Source: Pseudomonas sp. GM84 (GTDB taxonomy: Bacteria > Pseudomonadota > Gammaproteobacteria > Pseudomonadales > Pseudomonadaceae). Taken from it: DNA of 64,000 nt. Location: positions 1 through 64,000 of the forward strand of contig NZ_AKJC01000070.1 in NCBI RefSeq assembly GCF_000282535.1. Direction: 5' to 3'. The position numbers and the translations under genes were made by a program. Shown in pieces: positions 38,319 through 46,725 of the stretch. The number at the start of each line of letters is the position of its first letter. Position 1 is the first letter of the stretch. The notes beneath the pieces are model-generated. The model was not told the origin of the DNA, did not search any database, and saw only the letters and a list, made by a program, of their open reading frames with translations.

Positions 38319-38882
38319 ATGAAGGCTACGCCTCACACCCCCCTGATTATCCTAGATGTCCAAGATGCTATTGATCAGCCTATCTGGAATGGCAAGAGCC
38401 ACCCTGGTTATCTGTCCGTCATCCAGCGCCTTCTGCGGCACTGGCGATCAAACGGCTGGCCCGTACTTCATGTGAAACATGATGAAAAGAATCCCACCTC
38501 CAGCTATCACGTTCACGGCCCCTGGAATGGAATCAAGAAAGAAGTTGCTCCGATAGAGGGCGAGGCTGTCATCATCAAGCATGAGAACTGTGCCTTCATA
38601 GGAACCCGATTGGATGCCATTCTGAGAAGCATGCAAGTAAAACGTATTGTTCTGGCTGGCGTTGTGATTCATAACAGCATGGATGCGACTATCCGAGCGG
38701 GGAAGGCACTTGGATACGAAATTATTCTCCCAGCGGATGCCACAACTGCCGTACCCGTCAACAGGTCAAACGGAACGTGCTGGGACGCCTTGACCGTTTA
38801 TGAGTTGACCTTAGCAATCTTGGGCACTGAATATGCCCAAGTTATGTCATCAGAAGATGTGATCGCACAATTCTGCTTGTGA
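38319..38882 (+). CDS. Isochorismatase-like hydrolase with Ser replacing the nucleophile Cys
   Basis: The 187-residue protein has the isochorismatase fold: LIILDVQDAIDQ (catalytic Asp about 14) at the start, VIIKHENCAFIGTRLDAIL with catalytic Lys about 87, and LAGVVIHNSMDATIRAGKALGY. In most cysteine hydrolases the last segment is GxxTxxCVxxTA; here Ser stands at the Cys position (about residue 118). Some members with Ser are known in the superfamily. Activity is uncertain. ATG at 38319 has AAGGAAAC upstream. It is monocistronic. Confidence 0.82.
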   Translation: MKATPHTPLIILDVQDAIDQPIWNGKSHPGYLSVIQRLLRHWRSNGWPVLHVKHDEKNPTSSYHVHGPWNGIKKEVAPIEGEAVIIKHENCAFIGTRLDAILRSMQVKRIVLAGVVIHNSMDATIRAGKALGYEIILPADATTAVPVNRSNGTCWDALTVYELTLAILGTEYAQVMSSEDVIAQFCL

Positions 38883-38962
38883 AGCAGTGCCTGGTACCCA
38901 CTCATTCGACAGCACGACTGCAGTGGCCAGCTCGCCTTGAGCGCCGCTAAACTGCCCAAAAC

Positions 38963-39047
38963 CTGTGAGGATGGAAGCCCGGAGGGCCGCAACTTAGCGA
39001 AGCCAGGTTGCGGTTTACGACAGCGTCCCCGATAGGGGCACGTTCAG
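38963..39047 (+). ncRNA. Structured repeat element, copy 2 (candidate RNA)
   Basis: It begins GTGAGGATGGAAGCCC, forms GCCC-GGA-GGGC, then a stem CCGCAA/TTGCGG, then GGTTTACGACAGC, then CCCC-GATA-GGGG, ending GCACGTTCAG. The order of elements is the same as at 18723-18803 and 40217-40305. It lies between the isochorismatase-like gene and the convergent OBAP gene. No promoter or T-tract was found, so transcription is unproven. Confidence 0.6.
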
Positions 39048-39083
39048 TCTTTCCTGCCGGTGCCTCGAGGCGAAGCTCTAAGG

Positions 39084-39878
39084 CTACTGGCTTGATCGGC
39101 TGTTCGCTTTCTCAGCTGTCGGTCTGGCGGGCTGATTCAGATGAGCACCGGTTGGATCGGTGATCTGAATGACGTTGCCGTGCTGCCAACCATCCGCCTT
39201 CGGATCAGCCGCAGGAATTTGAATGTCAGCCCGCTGAGCTTTGGTCTTTGCCGCATCCACTCTCAGACGCCGATTCCGCTGCTCGACCATCGTTGGATCA
39301 GCCTGGCCATCCGCTGTGAACCCCATCATCAACTGCGGGACGCCCACCGGTAGGGCTTTTTCCTGGTCGGTGTGCCACGTGTGCCAGGTCTTCCCATAGG
39401 TATGGGCAAGCCGCTCCATCAGCGCATGTTCTGCAGCTGCAGGGATACCCGGCGCGATCAACTGCCCGGATGAAACCTCATAGCCATGACTGTGCCACAT
39501 CGCCTTCTCCTTGGCCGGCAGACCAGCAAACAGCTTTACGTCGATGATGTACTCGACACCCATGATCTTCGCTTCCTTGGTGTTACCGTCGAAGATGACG
39601 CACTGGATGACATCCTCATTCAGGATGGAGCAGTAGTGATGCGCTTCCATCTGCACATCAGGATGTCCGTTGTAAAAGTGGAAGCCATCCAGGTAGGCGT
39701 TAATAGCCTCAATGGGCGGCTTGGCCTGCAAGGTCGCGGCTCCGGCTTCCAGCAGCTGAGTCTTTGCTGATTCGGGCCTACCAGGTGTCTCCACTGGCGA
39801 CTTTGTCTCAGGAGCAGCGCAAGCCCACAGCAGACTACAGGCCAGGGGAAGGGTTATGAATCTGATGAGTTGTGGCAT
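39084..39878 (-). CDS. OBAP family (DUF1264) lipoprotein
   Basis: The protein matches the oil-body-associated protein/DUF1264 family. It has DGFHFYNGHPDVQMEAHHYC, VIQCVIFDG and GVEYIID in the middle, then MWHSHGYEV and TWHTWHTD, followed by QLMMGFTADG. In bacteria its function is unknown. A signal-like start (LPLACSLLWACAA) with a Cys after LWA suggests a lipoprotein, although Trp at -2 is unusual in a lipobox. I prefer the Met at 39878 to the upstream one at 39905. The terminator at 39975-40002 lies just upstream of the gene. Confidence 0.85.
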   Translation of the reverse strand: MPQLIRFITLPLACSLLWACAAPETKSPVETPGRPESAKTQLLEAGAATLQAKPPIEAINAYLDGFHFYNGHPDVQMEAHHYCSILNEDVIQCVIFDGNTKEAKIMGVEYIIDVKLFAGLPAKEKAMWHSHGYEVSSGQLIAPGIPAAAEHALMERLAHTYGKTWHTWHTDQEKALPVGVPQLMMGFTADGQADPTMVEQRNRRLRVDAAKTKAQRADIQIPAADPKADGWQHGNVIQITDPTGAHLNQPARPTAEKANSRSSQ

Positions 39879-39974
39879 GAGAGTGGCTCTGGCTAGTGTC
39901 CTCAAGGGACAGCCTGGGCCAGCAGAACGGACAATTCAGAAGACAAACGGCCTGGGTCGATGACGAATTCCAGG

Positions 39975-40002
39975 CAAAAGAAAGCCCGCTGCTAGGCGGG
40001 CT
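39975..40002 (-). terminator. Intrinsic terminator, minus strand
   Basis: Stem AGCCCGC/GCGGGCT with loop TGCTAG. On the minus strand it is followed by TTTCTTTT. It lies about 100 bases upstream of the OBAP start, so it would stop transcription coming from the right. Confidence 0.75.
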
Positions 40003-40066
40003 AATGGGAGCTTCTATCACACGTAGGGATAGGACGAGTGTTGCCTAGGTGTCGTGAAAATTGGGT

Positions 40067-40098
40067 GAAAAAAAAGTCCCGACATTGTCACCGGGACT
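40067..40098 (-). terminator. Intrinsic terminator, minus strand
   Basis: Stem AGTCCCG/CGGGACT (40075-40081 with 40092-40098) with a run of eight Ts after it on the minus strand. It is a strong terminator, well placed to end the long minus-strand leader or the transcript from 40549. Confidence 0.85.
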
Positions 40099-40216
40099 CC
40101 CTCAATGCAGGCCCAGTCATATCTGCGTGAGTCTGCGAGAGAGATTTGCGACGGTTCACGTCGTTCAATCTTGTGGTCAAATGGCAAGCGGAGCGCGCCG
40201 GCCCACTGGGTCAGAG

Positions 40217-40305
40217 GCGTGAGGATGGAAGCCCGTTAGGGCCGACCCCTGGCGACGCCAGGGATCGGTTCACGACAGCCGTCCCCCATTAAGGGGCACG
40301 CTCAG
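40217..40305 (+). ncRNA. Structured repeat element, copy 3 (candidate RNA)
   Basis: The clearest of three copies: GTGAGGATGGAAGCCC, hairpin GCCC-GTTA-GGGC, long stem CCGA..CCTGGCG-AC-(CGCCAGG)..TCGG, conserved GGTTCACGACAGC and hairpin CCCC-CATTAA-GGGG, ending GCACGCTCAG. Stem pairing is preserved relative to copies 1 and 2 despite base changes. It lies in an intergenic region with no gene overlapping. Confidence 0.62.
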
Positions 40306-40548
40306 GGGAATGCCACATCAAGCAGCTTCAGACAGGCCTGAGGCTACCTTCTGGGTCGCATTTATGATGCTAAGCGGATGCCACTAGGGTGGGGGACTTC
40401 TTCCAAGCAAGGTGAGCAGTTAAGTCTGCAAAAAAACCGCCGCAGCAAGGGTATGCTGCGAATGGCAAAGGACTAAAAATTTAGATGGATATTTATACTG
40501 CTCCTAGTCTTTGAGTTAGGGTCTGGAACGTAACCGCCAAGTTGAGCT

Positions 40549-41580
40549 TTAACCGAAAATGGTATGCAGCCGATCTTTAAAGTGATCCCATACTTCAGGG
40601 TTAATCAAGTGCGGTGGACGTTCGCCTCTCAGCAGCATCTTAATTTGATTCGCGGAGGACGCCGCTACGTTGCGTCGACCGCCATGGCTAACTCCAGCAG
40701 TGTGATGTGTCGCAATCACATTCTCTAACGTGAGCAGACTAGCCTCTCTGGGTGGAGGTTCCACTACCCACACATCCAGTCCTGCCCCTGAAAGATGGCC
40801 CGACTTCAGCGATTCATACAGAGCCTCTTCGTCATGAATCCCGCCCCTTGCAGTAGAGATGAATACTGCCCCTTGTTTCATTTTCGAAAACTCAGGTGCC
40901 CCCATCAGGATTTTGGTTTCATCATTCAGTGGGCAATGAAGAGTTACGTAGTCCGACTCGTGAAGCAATTTATCAAGCGAAACCGGCTCGGCACTGCGCG
41001 AGCGTACCGTCTGTTCATCCAGGAGAGGGTCATATGCCAGGACGTTCATGCCAAACGCACGACCTAAACGCGCAACGCGCTCACCAATTACCCCCAGACC
41101 GATGATGCCCAAAGTCGATCCATAGATCTCATGTCCCATGAGATCTTCTCGGGAGAATCCAACATCGGTACGCAGGCGCCGGTTGGCCTCGAGTATCCTT
41201 TTGCTGAGGGCCAAAATAAGGCCGAACGTATGTTCAGCTACCGAGTTTGCGTTTGCCCCAGCCTGGTTCACCACAGCGATCCCAGCTTGAGTGCAGGCCG
41301 CAACGTCGACCGTGTCAAATCCTGCGCCTCCAGAAGAGATGCAAAGCAAATCAGGGCACTTACTAATTAGTTCCTGACCAGCAAACCATTGACGCGGCAA
41401 TTCATCTTTCGCTGGTGAAATATGATAGGCGTGAGTACGGCTCAGCCCCTCCCAAACACCGTCAGGATTCGAACGAGCGAGACGCTGTAGCATGATGCCG
41501 GGTACGGCGTCCATAACTTCATCAAATACGGGATTAATCCACAAATCCAATCGACTGACGATAGCAATAGGCGTTTTCAT
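40549..41580 (-). CDS. D-2-hydroxyacid dehydrogenase
   Basis: The 343-residue protein is in the NAD-dependent D-2-hydroxyacid dehydrogenase family. It has the nucleotide-binding block STLGIIGLGVIGERVARLG near residues 155-173, SVAEHTFGLILAL before it, the catalytic Arg in VFISTARGGIHDEEAL and the active-site His in NVIATHHTAG. It would interconvert a D-hydroxyacid and 2-oxoacid. I chose ATG 41580 over 41601 because it starts a canonical strand (TPIAIVSRLDLW). It is the last gene of the minus-strand run with the FAH-type and MFS genes, so it may act on the same substrate. Confidence 0.88.
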   Translation of the reverse strand: MKTPIAIVSRLDLWINPVFDEVMDAVPGIMLQRLARSNPDGVWEGLSRTHAYHISPAKDELPRQWFAGQELISKCPDLLCISSGGAGFDTVDVAACTQAGIAVVNQAGANANSVAEHTFGLILALSKRILEANRRLRTDVGFSREDLMGHEIYGSTLGIIGLGVIGERVARLGRAFGMNVLAYDPLLDEQTVRSRSAEPVSLDKLLHESDYVTLHCPLNDETKILMGAPEFSKMKQGAVFISTARGGIHDEEALYESLKSGHLSGAGLDVWVVEPPPREASLLTLENVIATHHTAGVSHGGRRNVAASSANQIKMLLRGERPPHLINPEVWDHFKDRLHTIFG

Positions 41581-41649
41581 GTGTACTCTCAAATAATACA
41601 TGGGCGTGCGGTTCGACGCCCACAGTTGTTAGTCTGACCTAAAGGTTTA

Positions 41650-42339
41650 CTAGAGAATCTCGAATTCGAATTGGGCGACTCCCTCAATCCCCCCACGTAA
41701 CCGATCTCCACTATTTACGGAACCTACTCCTGCAGGAGTACCGGTAAAAATAAGATCGCCTGGTTTTAGCTGAACGGCTTGAGAGGCGTGAGCGACAATT
41801 TCCGGCACCGACCAGATCTGTTGAGACAAATCGCCTTCTTGGCGCAATTCGCCATTCACCTCTAGCCATATACGGCCTTTGGACGGGTGACCGGTTTGCG
41901 TAACAGGGTGAATAGATGCGCAAGGGCCACTGGCGTCGAAGCCCTTAGCCCAATCCCAAGGCCGCCCCATGGATTTAGCTTTGGCTTGGAGGTCACGTCG
42001 AGTGAGATCGACTCCAACACTGTACCCCCAGACGTGATCCAGAGCCGCTTCCTTCTTTATATTCTTGCCCCCCAAGCCAATCGCGATAACCAGTTCCACC
42101 TCATGATGCAGGTCTGAAGTCAAGGGTGGATAAGGAATTTGTCCTGATGCAGGAACTATCGCATCGTTGGGCTTCATGAAAAAGAAAGGTGGTTCACGAT
42201 CAGGGTCATGCCCCATTTCACGAGCATGTTCAGAATAGTTTCTACCCACACAGAAGACGCGCCGAATAGGAAACTGCTCCTGTGAACCCGCAACCTGCAA
42301 AGCTGGGAACTGAAATTTTGGCAATACGAACTCACCCAT
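41650..42339 (-). CDS. Fumarylacetoacetate hydrolase family protein
   Basis: The 229-residue FAH protein has RVFCVGRNYSEHAREMGH near residues 26-43, PFFFMKPNDAIV, then the metal ligands DLHHEVELVIAIG, and FTGTPAGVG near the C-terminus. FAH-family enzymes cleave or decarboxylate 2-oxo acids such as acylpyruvates. The ATG at 42339 has AGGAGTTGCTC upstream; the longer frame (42438) is not favoured. It follows the MFS gene by about 100 bases on the same strand. The exact substrate is not known. Confidence 0.9.
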   Translation of the reverse strand: MGEFVLPKFQFPALQVAGSQEQFPIRRVFCVGRNYSEHAREMGHDPDREPPFFFMKPNDAIVPASGQIPYPPLTSDLHHEVELVIAIGLGGKNIKKEAALDHVWGYSVGVDLTRRDLQAKAKSMGRPWDWAKGFDASGPCASIHPVTQTGHPSKGRIWLEVNGELRQEGDLSQQIWSVPEIVAHASQAVQLKPGDLIFTGTPAGVGSVNSGDRLRGGIEGVAQFEFEIL

Positions 42340-42438
42340 GAGCAACTCCTCGGGACGTCTAGACATGTTTAAGTTTAATTGGCAACTGAAGCGATAGTTT
42401 ACTTTGGGCAGGCTGGCGACCTGCCCGGCCTCGCCCAT

Positions 42439-43770
42439 TCAGCTGGGAACGTTTACTTTCTCGGAGCAGACTCCGCTATCACTTTTCCTTTTAGTCCTTC
42501 CTTGATCCGACACAAATATGCAAGTGATAACCACGGCGAAGAGAGCCATCGCGCTCAAAGCAAACAGGCCACTTTCGAAATTGCCGTACACTTCCTTGGC
42601 CAATCCTACGATCCCTGGGCCAAAGAAGCCTCCCAAGTTGCCCACCGAATTTATAAGCGCAATACCTGCAGCTGCACTGGTTCCACTCAGGTACAGCGAC
42701 GGTAGCGGCCAGAAAGGCCCCTTGCATCCCATAATTCCGATAGTTGCCACACACATTGCTACGATTGCCAAGGTGCTATTCGCCATTAAGCCTGCAGTAC
42801 CTAATCCACAAACAATCAATAAGAGTGAGAGCGCAAGGAAGATCTTTCGCTTGTTGAACCTGTCGGAAAGATACCCAATACCGACCATACCCAGGCATCC
42901 TACGATGTAAGGGAGTGCAGCAATAAATCCAATTTCCATCCCAGCGAAACCTTGCTGCTTAATTATTTGCGGCATGAACATTGAAAGTCCGAGATTTGTC
43001 GCGGTGGCGCAAAAATAGATAGCACACAAAGCTAAGACTGCCGGTTCACGAAATACTCGCCAGATAGAGGCTTTCTCATCTAGTTTTGGAGGCTGAGCCT
43101 TAATGTCTTTCTCTAATTCATCACTCAACCACGCGCGCTCCTCATCAGAAAGCCAAGCGGCTTGCTTTGGCGAGTCTGGCAGATACTTCAATACGACGCC
43201 GACCAGAAGCACACCTGGAATGCCTTCAATTATGAAGAGCCATTGCCATCCTTTAAGGCCGAGTATTCCATCCATGCTCAGAAGAGCTGTAGAGATTGGG
43301 GCACCAATTGCCAAGGCAATCGGTATAGAAAGCATGAACGTCGAAATAATACGAGCACGGTAGCGTGCCGGGAACCAGTAGGTAAGATAAAGGATAACGG
43401 CAGGGAAGAAGCCTGCCTCAGCTACACCAAGCAAAAATCGCATGGCTAGGAAACTTTTGGGGCCTTCCACGAATGCCATACAGGTCGCAATCAATCCCCA
43501 AGTAAACAAAATCCTTGCGATCCAGCGCCTTGCACCGACTTTGGTCATGAGCAGGTTGCTCGGCACCTCAAACAGGCAGTATCCAACAAAGAACAGGCCT
43601 GCCCCTAGGCCATAGATGGCGGCACTGAGGCCAATGTCCGCGTTCATAGTGAGGGCGGCGAACCCCACATTGACTCTATCTAGGTAGGAGATGATGTAAA
43701 GCATTACCAGCAGTGGTAGCAGTCGAAGGAAAATTTTGCGAGTAATTCGCTTCTCGGTTTCATCATTCAT
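42439..43770 (-). CDS. MFS transporter, anion:cation symporter (ACS) group
   Basis: The 443-residue protein has twelve predicted membrane helices and the ACS-family start YIISYLDRVNVGFAALTMN, near residues 25-43. Its relatives import organic acids such as tartrate, phthalate or glucarate with protons. It is the first gene of the minus-strand operon with the FAH-type and D-hydroxyacid dehydrogenase genes, divergent from the SDR/RraA/DapA operon, so it probably supplies the pathway's substrate. Start at ATG 43770; the upstream extension is unlikely. Confidence 0.88.
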   Translation of the reverse strand: MNDETEKRITRKIFLRLLPLLVMLYIISYLDRVNVGFAALTMNADIGLSAAIYGLGAGLFFVGYCLFEVPSNLLMTKVGARRWIARILFTWGLIATCMAFVEGPKSFLAMRFLLGVAEAGFFPAVILYLTYWFPARYRARIISTFMLSIPIALAIGAPISTALLSMDGILGLKGWQWLFIIEGIPGVLLVGVVLKYLPDSPKQAAWLSDEERAWLSDELEKDIKAQPPKLDEKASIWRVFREPAVLALCAIYFCATATNLGLSMFMPQIIKQQGFAGMEIGFIAALPYIVGCLGMVGIGYLSDRFNKRKIFLALSLLLIVCGLGTAGLMANSTLAIVAMCVATIGIMGCKGPFWPLPSLYLSGTSAAAGIALINSVGNLGGFFGPGIVGLAKEVYGNFESGLFALSAMALFAVVITCIFVSDQGRTKRKSDSGVCSEKVNVPS

Positions 43771-43933
43771 AACGGTACCTATTGTTTTTATCTGGATACT
43801 GTCTCGCTTGCTCGGCGCTATCACCTCAGTCCACACCTAGGCATTAGGCAGACCCAATGAGGCACCATAGCGACTCGATGGACACAGGCTGACACATGAA
43901 TGACCAGTTCCAAACCGTAAAATTATGCTTCTA

Positions 43934-44169
43934 AGCATGCGCTTTCTGCATGCTGACCTGACTGAAGCGTTTATTTTTTCATGCTTAAATCGCATGCTGC
44001 GACGCCGAAACCGTTCGGCTAAACCCCAAAAAATCTGCTTCCTACAGCTGTGTAAACGCCTATTCATTCTGAAAGCGCATGAACTGCATGAGTTTTTGCC
44101 GTTTGAGCCTAATGATTATCCATACCTAACATGCAGCCTGTGAGCACTCATACCCTGTGGGTGCATGCT
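43934..44169. promoter_or_regulatory. Divergent promoter region with repeated GCATGC sites
   Basis: The MFS and SDR operons diverge here. An inverted repeat AGCATGC (43934-43940), 7 bases, GCATGCT (43948-43954) is followed by GCATGCT at 43992 and at 44163, and a half site CATGCTT near 43980. These may be operators for the LysR-type regulator encoded at 46726 or another protein. The binding protein is not identifiable from sequence. Confidence 0.5.
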
Positions 44170-44180
44170 GGAGGTGTGAC

Positions 44181-45239
44181 ATGGATCTACAGATCAAAAA
44201 TAAGATCGCTTTGGTGCTGGGCGGCGGCGGTGGGCTTGGCGGAGCCATTGCCCTGTCGCTGGCTAAAGAGGGTGTAAAGGTAGCCGTAGCTGACATCAGC
44301 ATTGATGCTGCTGAGAAAACCGTAAACCTCCTCAAAGAGCATGGGGCTCAAGCGTATGCAATCCAATGGGACTTGGCACGCCTTGAGGATATCGAAACAA
44401 AAATTGCCACGATTGAGGCTGAGCTGGGCCCAGTCGATATCCTTGTCAACAACACCGGTGGGCCACCCCCGACCACTGCTCACAGTCAAGATGCAGGCGT
44501 CTGGAGCACTCACTTCCAAAGCATGGTGGTTTCGGTCATCAAAATCACCGACCGCGTATTGCCAGGTATGCGCGAGCGTAAATGGGGTCGCGTGATCACC
44601 AGCACGTCGTCCGGCGTGGTTTCCCCGATCCCGAACCTAGGGATCTCCAACGCACTGCGTCTCTCGCTGGTTGGCTGGTCTAAGACCTTGGCCAAAGAGG
44701 TTGGTAACGATGGTGTGACTGTCAACATCGTCCTCCCTGGTCGAATCGCGACTGGTCGAATCACTTTCCTTGACGAAGCCAAAGCTAAGCGCGAAGGCCG
44801 CTCGGTCGAAGAAGTCAGTAAAGAGAGCACTGCTGCCATTGCCGTCGGTCGATACGGCGATCCGAAGGAATACGGGGATGTAGTAGCGTTTCTGGCAAGT
44901 GGTCTCGCCGGATACCTCACTGGCTCCACCGTTCGAATTGATGGTGGTCTGATCTCCAGTTTGAGGGAACGCCGTGACTACTACGCCATTATTGTCCACA
45001 GAGCAAACGGCGCAACTGAAGCGTTTGCCGACCGCAACGCTGTCTGCCACGTTATCGAAGATGGGTATACCCAATACCTGGCTGGAAGGGCCGGTTGCGC
45101 TTCCCGGTCAGAACGCTCAAAGGGTTGTCGGCACAGCCTACACACTTCGTTTTACTCCTATCAGAGCGGATCTGATTCCTGGTGGGAACACCAGGACTGC
45201 AATCGAAGAGATGCCAGCCGGAAGCATTGTCGTCTGTGA
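44181..45239 (+). CDS. Short-chain dehydrogenase, reading frame extended by lost stop
   Basis: The SDR runs from ATG 44181 (GGAGGTGTGAC upstream): GGGGGLGGAIALSLAKEG cofactor site, NNTGG, STSSG and a highly divergent catalytic helix (GISNALRLSLVGWSKTLAKE, where the usual YxxxK Tyr is replaced). The family normally ends just after DGGLISSL, at about 44964. Here the frame runs on 90 residues, overlapping the next gene by 266 bases, probably because of an indel near AGTTTGAGGG. The true product is likely about 262 residues. The family works on 3-oxoacyl or hydroxyacid-like substrates. Confidence 0.78.
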   Translation: MDLQIKNKIALVLGGGGGLGGAIALSLAKEGVKVAVADISIDAAEKTVNLLKEHGAQAYAIQWDLARLEDIETKIATIEAELGPVDILVNNTGGPPPTTAHSQDAGVWSTHFQSMVVSVIKITDRVLPGMRERKWGRVITSTSSGVVSPIPNLGISNALRLSLVGWSKTLAKEVGNDGVTVNIVLPGRIATGRITFLDEAKAKREGRSVEEVSKESTAAIAVGRYGDPKEYGDVVAFLASGLAGYLTGSTVRIDGGLISSLRERRDYYAIIVHRANGATEAFADRNAVCHVIEDGYTQYLAGRAGCASRSERSKGCRHSLHTSFYSYQSGSDSWWEHQDCNRRDASRKHCRL

Positions 45240-45687
45240 CACTGGCCTGTTGGGGAGGGTGGGTGTTGTCGGTGATGTGTTGTGCTCTCGTATGAAATAC
45301 CTAGGAGCGAATGGATTGGTCAGCTCCGGTGCGGTTCGCGACGCTGCCGGGATTCGTGCAGCAGGATTCCCTGTCTGGGCGAAATGTGTAGCGGCTCCAT
45401 TACCCATCGATGCCTTGATGCTGGTCGGGGTGCAAGAGCTGATTCATTGTGCTGGCGTGACTGTGAGCCCTGGTGACGTACTGGTTTGTGATGAAGATGG
45501 CGTAGTCGTAATTCCATTTGAAAGGATCGCCGAGGTGATCCAACAAGCGACTCAAACAGAACACTTTGAAGAGTGGGTGATGAAACGTGTAGGCGAGGGG
45601 GCAGCGCTGCCTGGCCTCTATCCACCGAGTGATGCGACGAGGCAGGAGTATCACGCCACGTTACAAGCCCCCCACCAGGCCACCTGA
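44974..45687 (+). CDS. RraA-family aldolase/decarboxylase-like protein
   Basis: The 237-residue protein belongs to the RraA/HMG-aldolase family: GTAYTLRF, VVCDTG, a metal-binding block around LGANGLVSSGAVRDAAG (about residues 108-124) with the usual Arg-Asp, and GDVLVCDEDGVVVIP near the end. Members include 4-carboxy-4-hydroxy-2-oxoadipate aldolase and oxaloacetate decarboxylases. It starts at GTG 44974, ten bases after the expected SDR stop, and precedes the DapA-like gene by 21 bases, so the three form an operon. Confidence 0.88.
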   Translation: MTTTPLLSTEQTAQLKRLPTATLSATLSKMGIPNTWLEGPVALPGQNAQRVVGTAYTLRFTPIRADLIPGGNTRTAIEEMPAGSIVVCDTGLLGRVGVVGDVLCSRMKYLGANGLVSSGAVRDAAGIRAAGFPVWAKCVAAPLPIDALMLVGVQELIHCAGVTVSPGDVLVCDEDGVVVIPFERIAEVIQQATQTEHFEEWVMKRVGEGAALPGLYPPSDATRQEYHATLQAPHQAT

Positions 45688-45708
45688 CAGTTCGATATGG
45701 AGAACAAT

Positions 45709-46638
45709 ATGAAACTTACAGCTGATGCCCAAGGCGTGTACCCCATTGCCCCTACGCCGTTTCACGATGACGGTGCTGTTGATTACACATCGATTGATCG
45801 CATGGTCGACTTCTACAAAGAAATCGGCTGCACAGGGCTGACCGTACTTGGGCAGTTGGGTGAAGCACCAAAATTAGATCAGCATGAGTCCCTAGAGATC
45901 GCCAAGCGCATGATCAAGCGTGCAGGTGATTTGCCAGTGATTGTAGGCGTGTCGGCTCCAGGCTTCGCCTCAATGCGAAGCTTGACTCGAGACGTCATGG
46001 AGCTCGGCGCGGGCGGCGTTATGATCGCGCCTCCCAATACCCTTCGCACTGACGATCAGATCGTCAATTATTATACCCAGGCGGTCGAAGCCATTGGCGC
46101 GGACGTCCCATTTGTCTTGCAGGACTATCCACTGACCTTCTCGGTACAGATGTCAAACTCTGTTATCCGCAGGATTGTTGCAGACCTCCCTTCTTGCGTG
46201 ATGCTCAAGCACGAAGACTGGCCAGGGCTCGAAAAGATCTCGACGCTCCGCCGGTTCGAAGAAGAGGGCAGCATGCGACCGATTTCCATCATGGTAGGCA
46301 ACAATGGCCTATTCCTTGATTTTGAACTGGCTCGTGGCGTCGACGGAGCTAATACTGGCTACGCATTCCCAGACATGCTTTGCGACATGGTCAACCTCAC
46401 CGCTGCCGGCAAGGTAGACGAAGCGCATGATCTGTTTGATGCCCATCTACCGTTGCTTCGCTATGAGCAACAGCCCGGAGCAGGTTTGGCCGTGCGCAAG
46501 TACATCATGATGCGCCGGGGCATCATTTCGAGCGCTGCGCAACGTCGGCCTGCAAGCCCAATGTCCGATACTGCTCGACGTGAAGTCGACTTCCTGCTGA
46601 AACGCCTTGCCCGTCATGATAAACGCGCTGAGGTATGA
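45709..46638 (+). CDS. Dihydrodipicolinate synthase family aldolase
   Basis: The 309-residue protein is a class I (DapA-like) aldolase: YPIAPTPFHDDGAVD at the start, GLTVLGQLGEAPKLDQHE, the Schiff-base Lys in VMLKHEDWPG (about residue 169) and Tyr in LQDYPLTF (about 145). Members split or join pyruvate with aldehydes or 2-oxo acids, so it could release pyruvate from the pathway intermediate. The ATG at 45709 is preceded by GGAGA; an ATG four codons upstream is possible. A terminator follows. Confidence 0.9.
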   Translation: MKLTADAQGVYPIAPTPFHDDGAVDYTSIDRMVDFYKEIGCTGLTVLGQLGEAPKLDQHESLEIAKRMIKRAGDLPVIVGVSAPGFASMRSLTRDVMELGAGGVMIAPPNTLRTDDQIVNYYTQAVEAIGADVPFVLQDYPLTFSVQMSNSVIRRIVADLPSCVMLKHEDWPGLEKISTLRRFEEEGSMRPISIMVGNNGLFLDFELARGVDGANTGYAFPDMLCDMVNLTAAGKVDEAHDLFDAHLPLLRYEQQPGAGLAVRKYIMMRRGIISSAAQRRPASPMSDTARREVDFLLKRLARHDKRAEV

Positions 46639-46653
46639 AGCTGATGCTTGAAC

Positions 46654-46676
46654 TGGTCAGCCTTGATGGCTGACCA
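46654..46676 (+). terminator. Intrinsic terminator after the catabolic operon
   Basis: A perfect 9-bp stem TGGTCAGCC/GGCTGACCA with loop TTGAT, followed by TCTCTTT. It lies between the DapA-like gene and the LysR gene. Confidence 0.75.
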
Positions 46677-46725
46677 TCTCTTTGGCGGTTAGAATTGAGA
46701 GAGAACAGATGTCCATCAGGTCAGT

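Larger units (their letters stand above)
39906..40548. other. Intergenic region with two terminators and a structured repeat
   Basis: No protein gene is visible. The region holds two minus-strand terminators (39975-40002, 40067-40098) and the structured element at 40217-40305. From 40306 to 40548 I see nothing further. Confidence 0.5.
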
